This document shows positions 1 through 13,970 of a DNA stretch of 64,000 bases, piece by piece. Both the position numbers and the translations under genes were made by a program. Every line of letters starts with the position of its first letter. Positions within the stretch are counted from its first letter, which is position 1. The stretch comes from Porogramme epimiltina (taxonomy: Eukaryota; Basidiomycota; Agaricomycetes; Polyporales; Polyporaceae). The notes beneath the pieces are model-generated. The model saw only the letters and a program-made list of their open reading frames with translations, was not told where the DNA came from and did no database searches. The stretch lies in the NCBI GenBank assembly GCA_900155495.1, contig FTLJ01000117.1:1-64000 (forward strand), read 5' to 3'.

Positions 1-712
1 TTGTCTCGGCCGACCCGCCTTGTCTCCCCCACCCACCCGCCCTGCCCAACCCCCACCGCCCACGTAATGCAGCCGTGCCTGCACGGAATTTCAGCGGCAA
101 CAAACACATGCCCCGCAAATAACTAGCCCCGCGCGCCCGCCTGGTCTGCAGACCGACCTGCAGACCTCGCTAGCGCCCCGCCACACTCCCTCCAAGCCTT
201 CGCGAACCGTCCCAAACATCCCGGCCCCTCCCCGACGCTGCGCTTGTCCCCCTCGCCGCACGCTCCGTGCGAACTCTCTTGCTCACTCTGACGTCGGACC
301 TCCGTACAAACGCGATATCGCCGACGGCCGCCCCAGTCCGCATAAAGCCGCTGACCGTCTCCCTTCCACTTATCTGTATGCACGCGATAAGCACCCACGC
401 GCCCTCCTGTATGCACGAAACCATTCGAATCATAACGCTCCAGCCGCCGCGAGGCGCGTACGTATGTGTAGAGCACGAACGAAAACGATGCGCGAGTCAA
501 AACGAAACACATAACAGAACAAACGGCCGCTCGGGGTCGACAGCCGGGCGCCGACCCCGCAGACTACATACTTCTACACAGCACCGCGGCGGGCCTCCCC
601 GCGCGCAGGCACACATACACGCCCCCGTTAATAACCGTAAACAGCGCGTCCCCGTGGTATACCCCGGCAGTCTATGACGAGCGTCGAACACCCAACCTCT
701 CCTCCACTGAGC
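1..712. other. Intergenic, 3' flank of the RasGEF gene
   Basis: No gene is supported here. Open frames occur on both strands, but they overlap each other, are rich in Arg/Pro/Ala and match no family I know. The stretch probably holds the 3' UTR and downstream flank of the RasGEF gene that ends at 713. Confidence 0.5.
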
Positions 713-3700
713 CTACACCCCACCGTGCGCGCGCGCGGCCTGCTTCGGGTCCGCCGCATACAGCGCCATCGCCCGCTCCAGCGTGTCCGTGTCCAGTCCG
801 CGCAGCTTCAGGCACTTCTGGAAGATCCGCTTGTCCAGCGGGAACTGCACCTTCGCCGCGAGATGCTGCCCCGCGACGAGGCTCTTCACCACGCCCGAGA
901 TCAGCCGCTGCTTGTGCACGTTGATAAGCGGCTCGAGCTGCATCGACGCCGGCAGCGGCGCCAGCGTCGAGAACACCTCCGGGTGCGCCGGCGCCTCGAA
1001 CGTGTTCGTCTCCGAGTCGATCCCCACCGGCTCGTGCGGCGCCGTGGGGTCCACCAGGTCCGGCAGCGAGCTGTAGTGGTGCAGCTGCGCGAGGTACACG
1101 CCTGCGCGCGACCGCGTCAGCAAACAGTCCGCCTTGCGAGTAAAGTCCACGCACCAAAGAACGGAATGCACACCGGGTCCGTCGGCGGCTTGCTGTCGCT
1201 CGCCGCGCGGCTGCGCGTGGTCGCCGCCTGCCCGTCCGCGCTGACCTTTCCTGCGCCGTCCTGCGCGCCGGAGCCGCGCGCCTCGACGAGCGCATCGACC
1301 GTCTGGCGGACGTGCTTGAAGTCGCCCGCGCGCGCCGTCCAGTCCGTCAGGTCGCGCAGCATCCGCGCCTCCCACGTCCCGATCCTGAGCGTGTGCACCT
1401 GCACGCGCGCGCGCTCGACCCACTCGCTGTTCAGGCCCGCGATGATCGCGACGAGCGCGTTGAAGTTCTTCATCACGTACGCCTTCTGCTCCACCCAATC
1501 GCAATCGGGCGCCGCCGTCAGCCGTCATCACCATCACACGCGAAAGAGCAATGAGCACGCACCCAAGCCATCCTGATGAACTTGTTGATCACCAGCGCGC
1601 GCTCGTCCGGGTGCGTCAGCACGATTTCCGACAGCACAAACGTCGCGAGCAGGTTGAACCGCCCCCGCACCGCCGTCAGCGCGCTCGTCCGCGCCCCGCC
1701 GCGCCCTTCTGCCTTCAGCCGCGCCCGCTCGCGCAGGAAGTGCGACCAGTCCAGCACGTTCACGTCTTCCGCCGCCGCAGCGAGCGCGTGCGGCGTGATC
1801 AGTTCCTCGAAGTTGATCCCCAGGAACAACTCCCGGTCGATCATTGACAGGTGCTGCACCAACGTCTCCGCGCGGTACGTGAGCACGAACGACCGATGCC
1901 GTCGCAGCTCGATCGGTGGGAGCGGGGGCGGCGGGGGGAGCCCTGCAGATGGTTGCGGGGTGCGGTGGTCTGCCGTGGGCGAGCCCGCAGACGTCGACGG
2001 GCGCGACGGGACCCGGCTCTGGAGGATCTCGAGTGGCACAGCGTCCTCAACGAGCGGCCGCGCCTCCGTCAGCGGTGTAAGAGCGTCCCCGTCCGAAAGC
2101 GCAGCGTCGCTCTGCGAGGTGTTCACCTGCAGCATGTCGACTGAGATCTGCTCCGGGGACGTGGGAGACGTGGACGGCAGGGCTGAGCCGGGCTCAAACG
2201 CCGACGAATCGTGCAGAACTGACGCAATAGAGCTCCGTCGCGAGCTCGTATCCGGGGAAGTCGCCGGCATGCCAATCGTGACGTCCTGCGCCGAGTCGCC
2301 CGAGAACCGCCGCCGCTCGACCTCGCCGTAGTCCTCGTCCGACAAAGACCCTGCCGAGTCGCGCGAGACCCGCCCGCCCTGACGCCGGTGGATGGATTGG
2401 ATCCATTGGTCAACCTTGTTTTGCTTCTCCCGAACTTTGTCTTGGTTGATCTGGCCCTCCAGACGGCGGAGCGCGGCCTCGACGTCACCACTTTCGTCGT
2501 CGTCGCTGAGCTGGTCGAGGATGGCGGTGAGCTGCCAGGCTTGGAGGGGGCCAGTAACCTCGCCCCGGTCCTCGGCGTCGGGTTCCGCCTCAGAGGAGAG
2601 CACAGAGGAGCCTTGCGAAAGCATCGACGCGCGCGAGCGAATGCCCATCGAGGAGACGCTGGACATGGACTGGCGCACGAACTCGAAGTCGCGCCTTGTC
2701 GGCAGCTTGCGCGTGGCCTTCTTGAGCCCAAGACCTGGAGGTGGTGTGACTTCTATGTTCTCCTCAGAGGAGAGGTCGGATAGGTCGAGGTCATCGATGG
2801 AAACGATGTCGATATCTTGAGGCTGCCTCATGGCAAGGTGGGGAGCAGTAGTGGGGGTGGAGAGACGCAGTGAGGTGGGCCCGCTGGAGTCATAAGAGGA
2901 GATGGAGTCGCGAGATTCCGACTCGTCGTAGCTCGGTGGAGGGGGAGGCGGGAAAGATTCTTCGTACGGCTCTTCGTCTTCCGAGATACGCTCGGGTGCA
3001 AGCGATACGTTATCAGGGGCAGGAACCCTCAGCATACTGGAAGGCGAGCGGGGAGACTGCGGGAGCGAGGCAGGCTTGGTGAGGGGAGAGGTCATGGGAG
3101 TGCCCGTCGCCGACGACGGTTCGACCAATCCCACGTTCATCTGACGCTCAACCGTCCGGAGGTACTGCTCGACGCCACCCTTCACCAGAAGTAGGTCGCC
3201 GGTTTCGTTGGCCTCGACGTCGAAAGCGGACACGTCCACGCCCACCGCCATAGGGGGTTGTACGGAAGCGCGCGAATTGAGCACGCGCTTCCATCGCCCA
3301 AGCCGCCCGATGGTGTTCACGAACACCCTCGAAATGGTGTTGTGCTGGAAGGGGGAAACGGCGGGGTTCTGCGCGGCCGCGCTCGGGTTCTGCTTCCCGT
3401 ACTGTAGCACCGCCACATGCAGAGGCTGCCGCATCATGACCAAGTCGAGCGCGTTTGAAGGGGTGCCGTTCGCGCTTGCCGGAAGGCCGAACTCCTGAGG
3501 ATGGGGCGCGGTGACGTCGTCGAAATCAAAGTCGATGTCGTAATCCTCCTGCTCGTTGAACGAGCGCGCCTGCGAGTCGACCGACGGCCGAGGCGCGGAA
3601 TCAGGGAAGACGGAAAGGCGGGGTTCGGGGACCTTGCTTCTCTCGACCGACTTGCGAGCGAGCCGATTGAGCTTACGCATGTGGGCGTCCTTGCAGTCCA

Positions 3701-5944
3701 GGATGACCTTGCGAAGTTGCCGCACGATTTTCTATAGTACAGCCACGTCAGCCTTGAACCAAAAGGAGCCGTCACAAGCCGCCTGGCAGCCGGCTTGCCC
3801 CCACTCGGACTTGAGCCCGCTGCACACTCCGGGCAGCCCCAAGTTCCGGCACCCGATATACCGAAATCCGACGAAGGGCGAGCCGGCTGCCAATGACGTA
3901 TTAGAAGAGACCACTTACCAGAGCATCTCTGTGCTTCTGCAAAATCGGATCCCGCCTGAGCGAGTTGAGCCACTCCGCGAACAGCAACCTCAGCTCGCGG
4001 TTCGGAACGAAGTCGACGTCGAAAAAAGTCAACAGCCAGTACCGGATCGCCGTGAACGTCCGCACGCGCACGATCTTGCGGACCATCTCGTCGCGGCTCG
4101 TCGCGGTCTCGCCGAGCGCCCAGTGGAAGCGGCAAATGAGCAGGTGGCCCAGGTCGACCGCGGACACGTACGTGCGGTACGTCAGGAAGAAGATCAGCAG
4201 CTCGTCGTAGTTCAGCTCGCTAGTGAGCTGCGCGATCCACCGTTCGATCGTCGCCGCGACGAGCATCTTCTTCGTCTCCTTCTGCCCGCCCAGCAGGGAC
4301 GCGGACGAGGACGATTCGCCGGACACGAGCGTGCTAGCGCGGCCCATCCGCCGCCGCGATGCGCCAGAGTGCGATTGCGCGGAGGACATGTCCGTCGCGC
4401 TCGACGCCCCGAACTCCTCGTACGCGTCTCGCTCGGCGTCAACCTCCGCCCAGATTACGAACCGCGGGTCGTCTCGTGGCGCGACGCTGTCGTCCGCGCG
4501 CAGCGACAGGCGGATCGTCGTCTCCTGCGGTGACGCCATGATTTTGTCCAGCGTCGGCAGTCCGCGGTATGTCTGCAGCACGTCGAAAAGCGCCGTGGAA
4601 TATCGCGAGTGCAATGTTGTGGCTGCCAAATTGATTGGTGCTGCGCTGGGCGTCTCAGGGATGGGGGAGATCGGCGTAATAGATGACGCGGGGGGCGTGG
4701 AGGCGCCAGGAGGAGGCGTTTGCGTTCGCGTCTCGTCCGAGTCAGAGGTGCCGGTCAGGGAGAGCCGGGATATGCGAGCCATGCGCGGGAGGTGGTAGTC
4801 AGCACGCGCAGTCAGTCCTGACTCGAACGACTGCATTTCTCGGAGCACGGGAGGTGACGCAAGGTGGGTCGGGGAGCGCCAACTTGGCGGCTCGAACGAC
4901 ACACCAGAGCCGAACGGATGTGCGATCTCGCCGGACCTTCCGTGGGTACTCGGCGGGCTCGAGGACGTGCACTGGTATCGGAACGGCAGCGAAGCGGAGC
5001 TCGAGGCGAAAGGTGAGGTGGGGATCGGGGACCAGGACATGACTTCTGCAAAGAAATCGGTTGTGGGGCCATGGGGAATGCGGTACTTGTCCGCGGACAT
5101 TTGGGAATGAGGCGCGGCAAACGAGTCGACACTCGACACGCTATGCGCGTGAGGCCGACCGGTGGGCTGCGCGACGGGCGGGGACGACGCGCCATCCGCG
5201 CCCGACAGGCCGTTGGGGATCGAACGCGTCTTGCGCAAGCGCCGGGGTGCCGGTGGGGAGCGCGTGACATCGGGGGCCGGGGTTGGGGCGGTGGGAGGTG
5301 CCTTGAATACGGAATGAGGGAGGATGGAGTGCACGGACATGCGGGATCGGCGCTTTACGTGGAGGGAGTTCGTGTTCGGCGGTGGAAGCGTCGTCGAGGT
5401 GCGGTCTTCCGCGTTCTGACCGGACGCTCCGGGGGCGGACATCTCGCGATGTCTTCCGACGGGGCGTTGTGCGCGATTGAGGGCAAGCCGGGAGAAGAAA
5501 CGAACGCGAGGACTCACCCTACTCGATACATCGGCTTCCCGTGCTGGTTGACAAACGCAGTGATAGCCCATGGGGAACGAACATCCTTCCCTACACCCAG
5601 GTACTGGTCGTATCTCCGCTTGAGTTCTCTCGCCGCGGCGCCGGAGGATGTCTCGACGAAGGAGCCATCCGCTGGATGGTATTAGGATCGATGTGGGTGA
5701 AAGGGGCGACCCACTTACGCGCAATAGATATGTCTGCGCTCGCGACCTCAGGGGGAAGGGCCTCGATAGGAGGCAGCGCCGCGGCGTCTGGCGCATCTCC
5801 AGCAACGAATCTAAACTGAGAGTTGGACGAAGAGAGGGCCGGGCGCGGGAGGAGAGGAGGGGATGTAGGAGTGGCGGTAGGGGTATTGGGTTCTGTCATC
5901 CCCGAGGGAGTGTCGTGACTGTCGTTAGCTGGCGTAGCAGACAT
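713..5944 (-). CDS. Ras guanine-nucleotide exchange factor (RasGEF_N + RasGEF), Cdc25/Lte1-like
   Basis: Predicted activator of a Ras-type GTPase by GDP release. Six exons can be traced (5944-5719, 5671-5518, 5452-3919, 3731-1563, 1488-1155, 1101-713). They join in phase and give 1601 aa. The N-terminal quarter has a conserved block (RELKRRYDQYLGVG ... NQHGKPMYRVG), then Ser/Pro-rich disordered sequence. A RasGEF_N module follows near 4.3-3.9 kb (FFLTYRTYVSAVDLGHLLI). After a long disordered Ser/Asp/Glu linker comes the catalytic RasGEF domain (MIDRELFLGINFEELI, ALVINKFIRMAW, LPDLVDPTAPH). The last intron falls inside the catalytic CIPFFGVYL motif. The RasGEF_N resembles Lte1/Bud5-type fungal GEFs, but assignment to one orthologue is inference. 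A further minus-strand frame at 6470-6075 could be an upstream exon, so the start is not certain. Confidence 0.88.
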
Positions 5945-7824
5945 ATCTTGCAGACTTGAGGATGATTCGGATACTAAGGAAAAGTCATGGCCTTGAGGAT
6001 CGTCGAGGGGAGAGGAGAGAGCCAAAACAAGGGCAAAGACAGAAAGAGGGCGACTATACTTCGCGTAAAGGCTATCAGCCTTGTCCAAATCCGTACGCTC
6101 TGCTATTTACTCTAAATTTCGCCCCGTTCCAACTTCCCAGTGCCCTGTTCACAGCATCGACCAGCCAGGTCTCACGATCATCAAGATCGGTCTCGAACGC
6201 GATGTCTTCGCTACGAAGAGTACTCTCGAACTCGGCATACAGGAATCCCAGGCAGCTATCTGGGCTCTGGCGACGGATTGAGGTGCTTGTGTCAGAAGCG
6301 CTTACACGGTCACAGGGCTGGGGGCAGATCCAATTGTTTCCCTGGAATAGATTAGGAGCAAACACCTTGTGTACACCGCTCGGGCTGGGAGTCGCCATGT
6401 GAAAGGGGATCCCGTGCGAGCTATGGGGCGAGCTCGGAGTTCCGAGTCTGATAAAGCCAGGAAGGCTCACTCAAAGTGCTCATATGGTTGGGCGGGCTGG
6501 CGTTTTGAATAAGACCTGTCCCGGAGGACTGTATAGCATATACACAATTGCCGACGACATTGACGTTCGGCGGTTCAATTAGAGTGCGAAGTGCGAAGTA
6601 GAAGCAAACAGTGCCAAGTCTCCATAGCTCACGGGGGCTAATGATATATATACGAGGGTCGCGATAGACGTCGATACCTGTGCACATGCACAGTGCCACG
6701 GCCTCCCAAAGGTGCGGCACGCGTTCCTGGGCAGCGAGTAGGCCTGTCTGGATCGGCGACGAGTTTCGCGGATCCAGACTGTTTCTACTTCAGGGAACGC
6801 ACGTCGATTTGGATGATGATGGGAATTTGGAGGCTGGGTGAGCGCCAGCGGGACCTAGTGCACTTCCAGCTGGCCTTCCAGGCCTGCTACTAGCTTGGTC
6901 GCGGCCTCTCGTACGGTAAGTACCCCGTGGCGATGATATAGTACACTACGGCGAGAGCTGAAAAGGAGAAGGGACAGGCGAGGGTGACAAATGGAAAATG
7001 ACGAGATTTGATGACGTCGCGGGGGAGAGGCATCCGATAGTCGAGATACGCAGAAGGGGGTGGAAGGGCGAGACATGAATGTCGTCACCTGTGAGGTCGT
7101 CAGCTTGGGCGGACTTGGAAGCTTGGCCGCGGCGACTGGAGTGCGGCGACAAGGCCGCGTATGGCCGCGTCGCGCTCGGGGGAGAGGGCCGTTCGAGACG
7201 AGAATTCGAATTTGGAGAGCCCGGCTGCGGGATCGATCGATGATGGTTGGGGAGAGGGGCGAGTGAGAACCTGCGAGAATGCGCTGAGGCGATGTTGGCG
7301 AATGACGGTCGCGGTCGCCGCCAGGCCACTCTCGGACGCATCCAATCCGAGCGGGCATAATCGTGGCAGGGTGAGCTCCGTCTGACGATAGCCACAGACG
7401 AGTCAGAAATCGCACGTTTGAGCTTGGTGAGCACGACGGGCTGCGTTGCGCGCGCCGCGGGGTGCTCGCGCGCCGTCTACGGGACTGAATTGTCATCGTG
7501 CCGTGCGCGCTGGGAGAGCGGCACTGGGCGTGGTCAGGGCGGGGGACGGGGCTTGGGCGCAGAGGGGAGGACTGGTCCGGTGCGACGCGCGCTCGAGAGG
7601 CTGAGAGGGGCCTCGAGCGCGGCCCTCGACGCGTCGGACGAGGTCTGCGCCTGCCCATTTGGGCCCATCGCCTGTCCAATCGTGGCCGCTGCCATCGGCG
7701 CCTCTCCCGACCCCCCGATCCATCTCAGATAACATCGCGCCCCTCTGGCCCGATATATAATGCGCCCTCGCCTCATTTGCGCTCCTCATCTCCTCCTACA
7801 TCCTCATCGCCCACTCCTCTCATC
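5945..7824. other. Intergenic region between RasGEF and GAPDH; possible extra RasGEF 5' exon
   Basis: This is the divergent promoter region of RasGEF (-) and GAPDH (+). A minus-strand open frame at 6470-6075 (131 codons, ATG also at 6399) has plausible protein-like composition. It could be an upstream RasGEF exon, but I could not find a splice pair in matching phase. The 274-codon minus frame at 7679-6855 is Arg/Ser/Pro-rich and unconvincing. The last 75 bases hold the GAPDH core promoter. Confidence 0.4.
7753..7761 (+). promoter_or_regulatory. TATA box of the GAPDH gene
   Basis: A perfect ATATATAAT stretch lies about 70 nt upstream of the GAPDH ATG at 7825. It is followed by a C/T-rich tract (about 7775-7824), the arrangement usual for strongly expressed fungal genes, where transcription starts within or just after the pyrimidine tract. 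Confidence 0.7.
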
Positions 7825-9220
<1,396 letters not shown>

Positions 9221-9760
9221 AAGATGGGCGCGTTGCTTGCGACAGCGACCAGGAGAAGTAGAACGTTTTTGTACTATCCCTCGCTATAGCGTGATGTATT
9301 CATAAGCCAATAGATACTGTACTTACTCGTCTTGTACCCTGCGTGATTTCTGGTTTTTGAGTTCGTGACAGCCAACTTTTGATTGCAACAGCCAACCTCG
9401 ATTGAAGTGACGTCATTGATCACGTGCTATCCACACCATCCATCGTAATGTGGCATTTACATATATTGGAAACGACACTTGGATTAGTGCTGTACTAGTA
9501 CTCACCGAGGAAGAGTTTGAGCACTTTCAGGTTACGAGATTTTCTCCAGAGGAGTGAGGACCGTTGTGGTGATGGAATGACAATCTGAATCTTATCTGAT
9601 AACTTGACTCATCACGCCACCTTGGAGGTACCTCAACACGCATGCCTGGACGGTGAGAACGGCTTCCAGCTTGCCACCACAGCACGACCACCTTGGCCCT
9701 CCAGACCTATCTGTATCTCACCAACACGGCTCGCATCACTATCGAGCTGCTGTGCTTATC
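9221..9760. other. Intergenic, GAPDH to F-box gene
   Basis: No gene seen. It holds the GAPDH 3' UTR and the upstream region of the F-box gene. An open frame runs in from 9653 ahead of the chosen ATG at 9761, but the F-box homology begins only at 9761. Confidence 0.5.
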
Positions 9761-11696
9761 ATGCCTCTCCTCCTTGCTAGCCTTCCTGATGACGTTGTAC
9801 GCCTCATCCTTTGCTATCTTGAAATACAAGACTTGCTTACATGCGCCCAAGTAGGCTACCCACACACCTATTTAATATCTGAAGCTTATTCGCGTATACA
9901 GGTATCCCGCGCTCTCCAGCATGTCGTCCAAACAGACGTCTCGCTACAGTACAAGGTCGAGCTCGCCATCGGGGGGATGGTTGATGGCCCTCCAGGAGGC
10001 ATCCCTATATCTGAACGGTTACGTCGTCTGAGAGCCTGTAACCAAGCTTGGGCTAGTGGCACGCATACCTGGGAGGCAGCTAGCTACTCTGACGTCTGGC
10101 TCCCCACATGCAGACGATGGGGCTTTAGGTCCTCGTCCGACGGCTCCCTATCGTATCTCCTCCAGCATGACCACGGTTTTGAGCTTTACGTGTATTCTCC
10201 TCCTTGCCCATCTGCAGGTCGCGTATCGCAGCAATGGAAGATACCCCTCGGTCAGCTCGATGAATTCGACGTCAGCGCGGTAGTCGACGTTGCGCAGGAC
10301 CTCATCGTCCTCACCAACAAGGAATCTGAAACATGGTCAGTGTAAAGCATTCGCAGAACAAGTATCTTAGAAGCTCAATGCACTTATAGGACAACTCGGC
10401 TCCGCCTCCTCTCGTTAGCGAATGGTGGCCGCGAACATCCATCTGTGAGCAAAGCTGTCCTATACAGTGAACCGACGGATCGCACCGATGGCCACCAACC
10501 GGGCTCGGACGTGTTCGGGCTCCAGGTTTTCGGAGAATATCTTGCCTGGGCCATTTCCCCTCCTGGTCTTCCATCATCCGACTTGGAGATCTGGAACTGG
10601 AAGGCTGGCCGTCGTGTCTGGGTGCGTCACCAAGCGGCGGATATCTCGTTGCTTGCAGGAGCTAACACTCCAGGCAGCATCGTCACTTCTCTAGATTCAT
10701 ACGTTTCACGTTCTTGGACGAGTCCTATATCCTCACGAAGGACGCTTCATTCTACCAGCCAGTTATCCGCGCGTATCGCTTCACCCCTCTTCCCAACGAC
10801 AACGCCGAGCCTGTAGACGCCCCGGACGACGACCCCGCCTGCTCGTTCTGGCTTCACACCGCCGTCACTTCCGGCGCGGGGGTCTACGTCACCGGCCTCG
10901 CATGCCGACAGTCTCCGCCGCCCGCCCCCGGCACCCCCTTCCGCCCAGACCCCGCGCTCTCCATCGTCTCCCTGTACATGTACAGCCGCACCGCGAACTT
11001 CCAGGAGGCGTCGTACGTGCTCCTCATCCCCCGCGCGACCCTCCGCGCGCACATCGACGCCGCCGCCCGCGGCGGCCCGTTCGCGCTCCGCTCCGTCCAG
11101 TGGGAGCAGTGGGGCTCCTCGGGGAGCCTGCTTCTCGAGGTGCCCGCGGCGCCGGACAGGTTCGAGACGTGGGCGCGCTCGCTCCCGTACGGCGCGCGCT
11201 TCACGCTCGCGGTGCAGGACACGTACCGCAGCGAGGACGTGTTCGTCAGGACGTTCGATCTCAACCCGTGGGCCGCCAAGTACGCCGCGCGTCACGGTCG
11301 CGTCGAGGATGCAGGGCGGGGAACAGCGGTTACGGTCGGGCTGGGGGGCGAAGTGGACAGCGAGGAGGAGATGCCTAGTGAGTTGCCGTACGTCGCGGTC
11401 AGGTCGCAGTTGAAATATGCGGCGTCTCCGACTGTGCGTGTGCGGCTTCAACCGCAGGACGTGCCGAATGAGGTGGTGATGCACCAGGACGGGTTCACGA
11501 TTGTGAGTTTTCTTTGCTCCTCATGCATTGATATGATGCTAATGGTATGTTTGAAGTTGAACATAAGTCCTCCGCTCACACTCAGAACGTGTTCCGTACA
11601 GATTCAATAGACTATACCATTCTGCACCAGCTGAACCGACACCGCCTCAAAGGGGTATGTGAAGAGCTAGGGATATGGTACTGGTTCATGGAGTAG
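9761..11696 (+). CDS. F-box domain protein, Agaricomycete type with propeller-like C-terminus
   Basis: Probable substrate receptor of an SCF ubiquitin ligase. Five exons (9761-9850, 9902-10335, 10390-10621, 10678-11502, 11586-11696) join in phase to 563 aa. The start at 9761 puts an F-box directly at the N-terminus (LASLPDDVVRLILCYLEIQD). The remainder is β-rich, with repeated Trp-containing segments (LVVDVAQDLIVL-like block, LEIWNWKAGRRVW) reminiscent of the pseudo-propeller regions in the very large mushroom F-box families. The first intron (9851-9901) is 51 nt and stop-free in frame, so it could be mistaken for coding sequence; removing it restores F-box spacing. The exon 4 acceptor (10678) has an alternative four bases earlier. 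The target is unknown. Confidence 0.8.
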
Positions 11697-12297
11697 CGAT
11701 AAGTGCACCTATATCTTAGGGGTGACGCGCTTCCTGATAGACGACATACGGAAAAGCCTATCATGTTATAGTACAACGCTGTATCAGCTACGAGAACTCC
11801 AGGAATGTCTGCGCTTCCCTCAGAAGGGCCTGTCGTTTGATTGTTGTAGAACAGATCCGACTTCGGAGCGAAACTTAAGGCACAGGGACGTCCGCTAAGC
11901 GTTTCTGATCAAACAAAGACTCCATGGATCCCATGTACTTCGTGTGGTGTGTGACGGACACTGCGTAAATGAGTTAGGACATCCTCTATACCTTCGTGGT
12001 CGAAAGCCAGATATGGCAGGGCCTAGGCCCTCCCAAGTAGACGCCCAGCGCCTCGCCGTCTGACTCAATCTAGTCTGCTCTTGGACGTCTGGACTCTCGT
12101 CGACATTCCGGTTTGTAACATTGTCGGACGCCGACGCTTGCACTTTCCCATGCGAGGGTGCACCAACTCATTTGACCGAAGATATGCTCAATTTGTAACC
12201 CAAAAGCTTCTTATCTCGGGCTTGCAAGTGTTCAGCAGTCAACCCTTCCATTGGTGATTCGACATAATCAACTTCAATGCCGAAGGTGAGGATCGTC

Positions 12298-12640
12298 TCA
12301 CGCCCCCGCACAGTCCGTCCAGTTATCTACTACCTGCACATCTAGACGAGGCCCATATGTTGTCTCAACATTCTGACAGGTCATAAACTCAAAACCCATT
12401 CCGCCGATGATGGCCCGAAGAGCATTGTTGCGAGCCCGTGTCTGTGTACTCGAGAGTAAGTTTAGCATCTCTTCAGTCATCCCAGGTCCTACCAATCTCG
12501 AGTTCATGCTGAACTGTATCCTGGGTAGACCCTTGGCAGCCGCGTCTGCAACGTTCCGCATCATGGAGCATCAAATGAGGCAAGCATCTTGACGAGGAAC
12601 CTATTCGAGAAGCGTTTCGCGGCACCGGCTCCGACTTCTT
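12298..12640 (-). pseudogene. Remnant of an unrecognised protein-coding gene
   Basis: An 88-codon minus-strand frame (12564-12298) has a natural-looking composition (motifs KGLPRIQF, RARNNALRAIIGGMGFEF). Upstream on the same strand a second, out-of-phase piece reads GAAKRFSNRFLVKMLASF. Related but more damaged sequence lies at 23240-22905: there the motif reads AIIGMMHFEF and the KRFS stretch is also present, again on the minus strand and again just upstream of a DUF6534 gene. I do not recognise the family. The short length, frame breaks and missing ends suggest a decayed paralogue rather than a working gene. Confidence 0.35.
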
Positions 12641-12744
12641 AATCCTGCGCCCCCTTGCCCCTGTCCAGGGGGCTAGACCCGCCTTCGAGCGCTATAAGCC
12701 TACGTTCGTGGCTTGCATTGGTGCAACTCTGTGCGCATTCTACA

Positions 12745-12766
12745 TGCAAGTGCAAGTGCAAGTGCA
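12745..12766 (+). repeat. Short tandem repeat, TGCAAG unit
   Basis: Three perfect copies of the hexamer TGCAAG followed by a partial fourth (TGCA). A simple microsatellite in non-coding sequence. Confidence 0.7.
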
Positions 12767-12860
12767 CAAGCTACAGCTTCACGTTTGTACGTCTAATTCT
12801 CAAATGCTCTTGCTGTTGAGGCCACCGGGCATCCCTGACCGGAGCGATCTGTACTCTTAC

Positions 12861-12890
12861 CACATGTCGCCGCATGTCACCGCATGTCAC
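12861..12890 (+). repeat. Three tandem 10-bp units (CGCATGTCAC)
   Basis: Two perfect copies of CGCATGTCAC preceded by one diverged copy, contiguous and with no spacers. A minisatellite-like repeat with no associated gene. Confidence 0.7.
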
Positions 12891-13970
12891 CGCGAGAAGC
12901 ATCCGGGGACGTTGGAGCGCGGGGACACACGTACGAGACTGCGCCCTCGTTCCAGAAAGTGACCAAGGTGATTTCAGGCTTGCGATATACATACTCCTCC
13001 CCTTACGACGCTCTTTCATAGTATGCAAAGAAATATCATATTCAATCATTCTCCTGAAGCTGTTCTTCATTTGACACTGGGTAGGTCTCCCATGATTTTC
13101 GTAAACACACTAGTCCCATAGTCACTAAACCGTCCATCAGTCTGTGCCATATGTTCGTTGGTTCGTTGTTCGTTTGCGCAAGTCGGCCTTTCATGTCAGT
13201 CCGCGTCAACTCTCATCCAGTATCGTTTCTTGAAACAGTCAATTCAACACCGCAGCAGCTGGCTGTGTCTCACCATGAGGTGGCTGTCTTCCTGGAGCCT
13301 CTAGACCGTCAGGCCCAGACTCGCTTTCTGCGTGGCGCTCCCCTCTTTGAGGATACTCATCATCGTCCGGCATTTCATAAATAAGAAGTATCATCGCTGC
13401 GGTCTTTTCTCACTGGATGATATCACGCGCCCATAGCTTCTATTGTGACTGTCGTGACAGCTCACTAACTTACGGCGGGCTGCTAATTATCGTCTATGGT
13501 TGTCTCATTTTCTTGGACTCCTTTGCATTCAATAACTGTGAGCATCCCATAAGGGTCCGGATAAGTTACGTGATCACTCACACACTCTCTGACTTGCACT
13601 ATATGTTGCTAATCATATCCCATATAGGCCTATGGAACCTCTATGCGCTATAAGTATTTTAGGGGTCGCAGCACTTGCGTTACCATGTGATCCTTGTGGA
13701 AGTCTTCTCTTCTTTGCTCGGCGTTTCTAATAAAGCATGTGGCGCTTCGTATTCATAAGATCCGGCGAGAGCTCTACCGCCTTTGTACGTATCCGCATCT
13801 CTGTTTTCGGTTCTAGCATATCAGTGGATGATGTACAATTTTCAGGTCTCGCGTCGCAAGTTGCGGTGGAACAACCCGATGTTCTCAGCCTAGAGACATA
13901 CAAATACAGGCTCCCGAAACACGGATTCTCACGTCATCGATTGAAACTACACCACCCCCCTAACGTGGTC

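Larger units (their letters stand above)
11697..13970. other. Gene-poor interval with decayed sequence upstream of DUF6534 copy A
   Basis: No intact gene is supported. It contains the minus-strand remnant listed separately (12640-12298), short repeats at 12745-12766 and 12861-12890, and AT-richer sequence with scattered short frames. The last few hundred bases are the promoter side of the DUF6534 gene at 13971. Confidence 0.5.

Noticed and set aside
674..1576. 300-codon plus-strand open frame
   Set aside because: It is antisense to the catalytic end of the RasGEF gene, whose exons and splice sites are clear on the minus strand. The translation is Arg/Ser/His-rich noise.
6855..7679. 274-codon minus-strand frame upstream of GAPDH
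   Set aside because: Ser/Arg/Pro-rich with no recognisable motif, overlapping other equally open frames; treated as chance.
12861..12890. Possible CRISPR-like repeat cluster
   Set aside because: The 10-bp units are contiguous without spacers, and the genome is eukaryotic; it is a simple tandem repeat.
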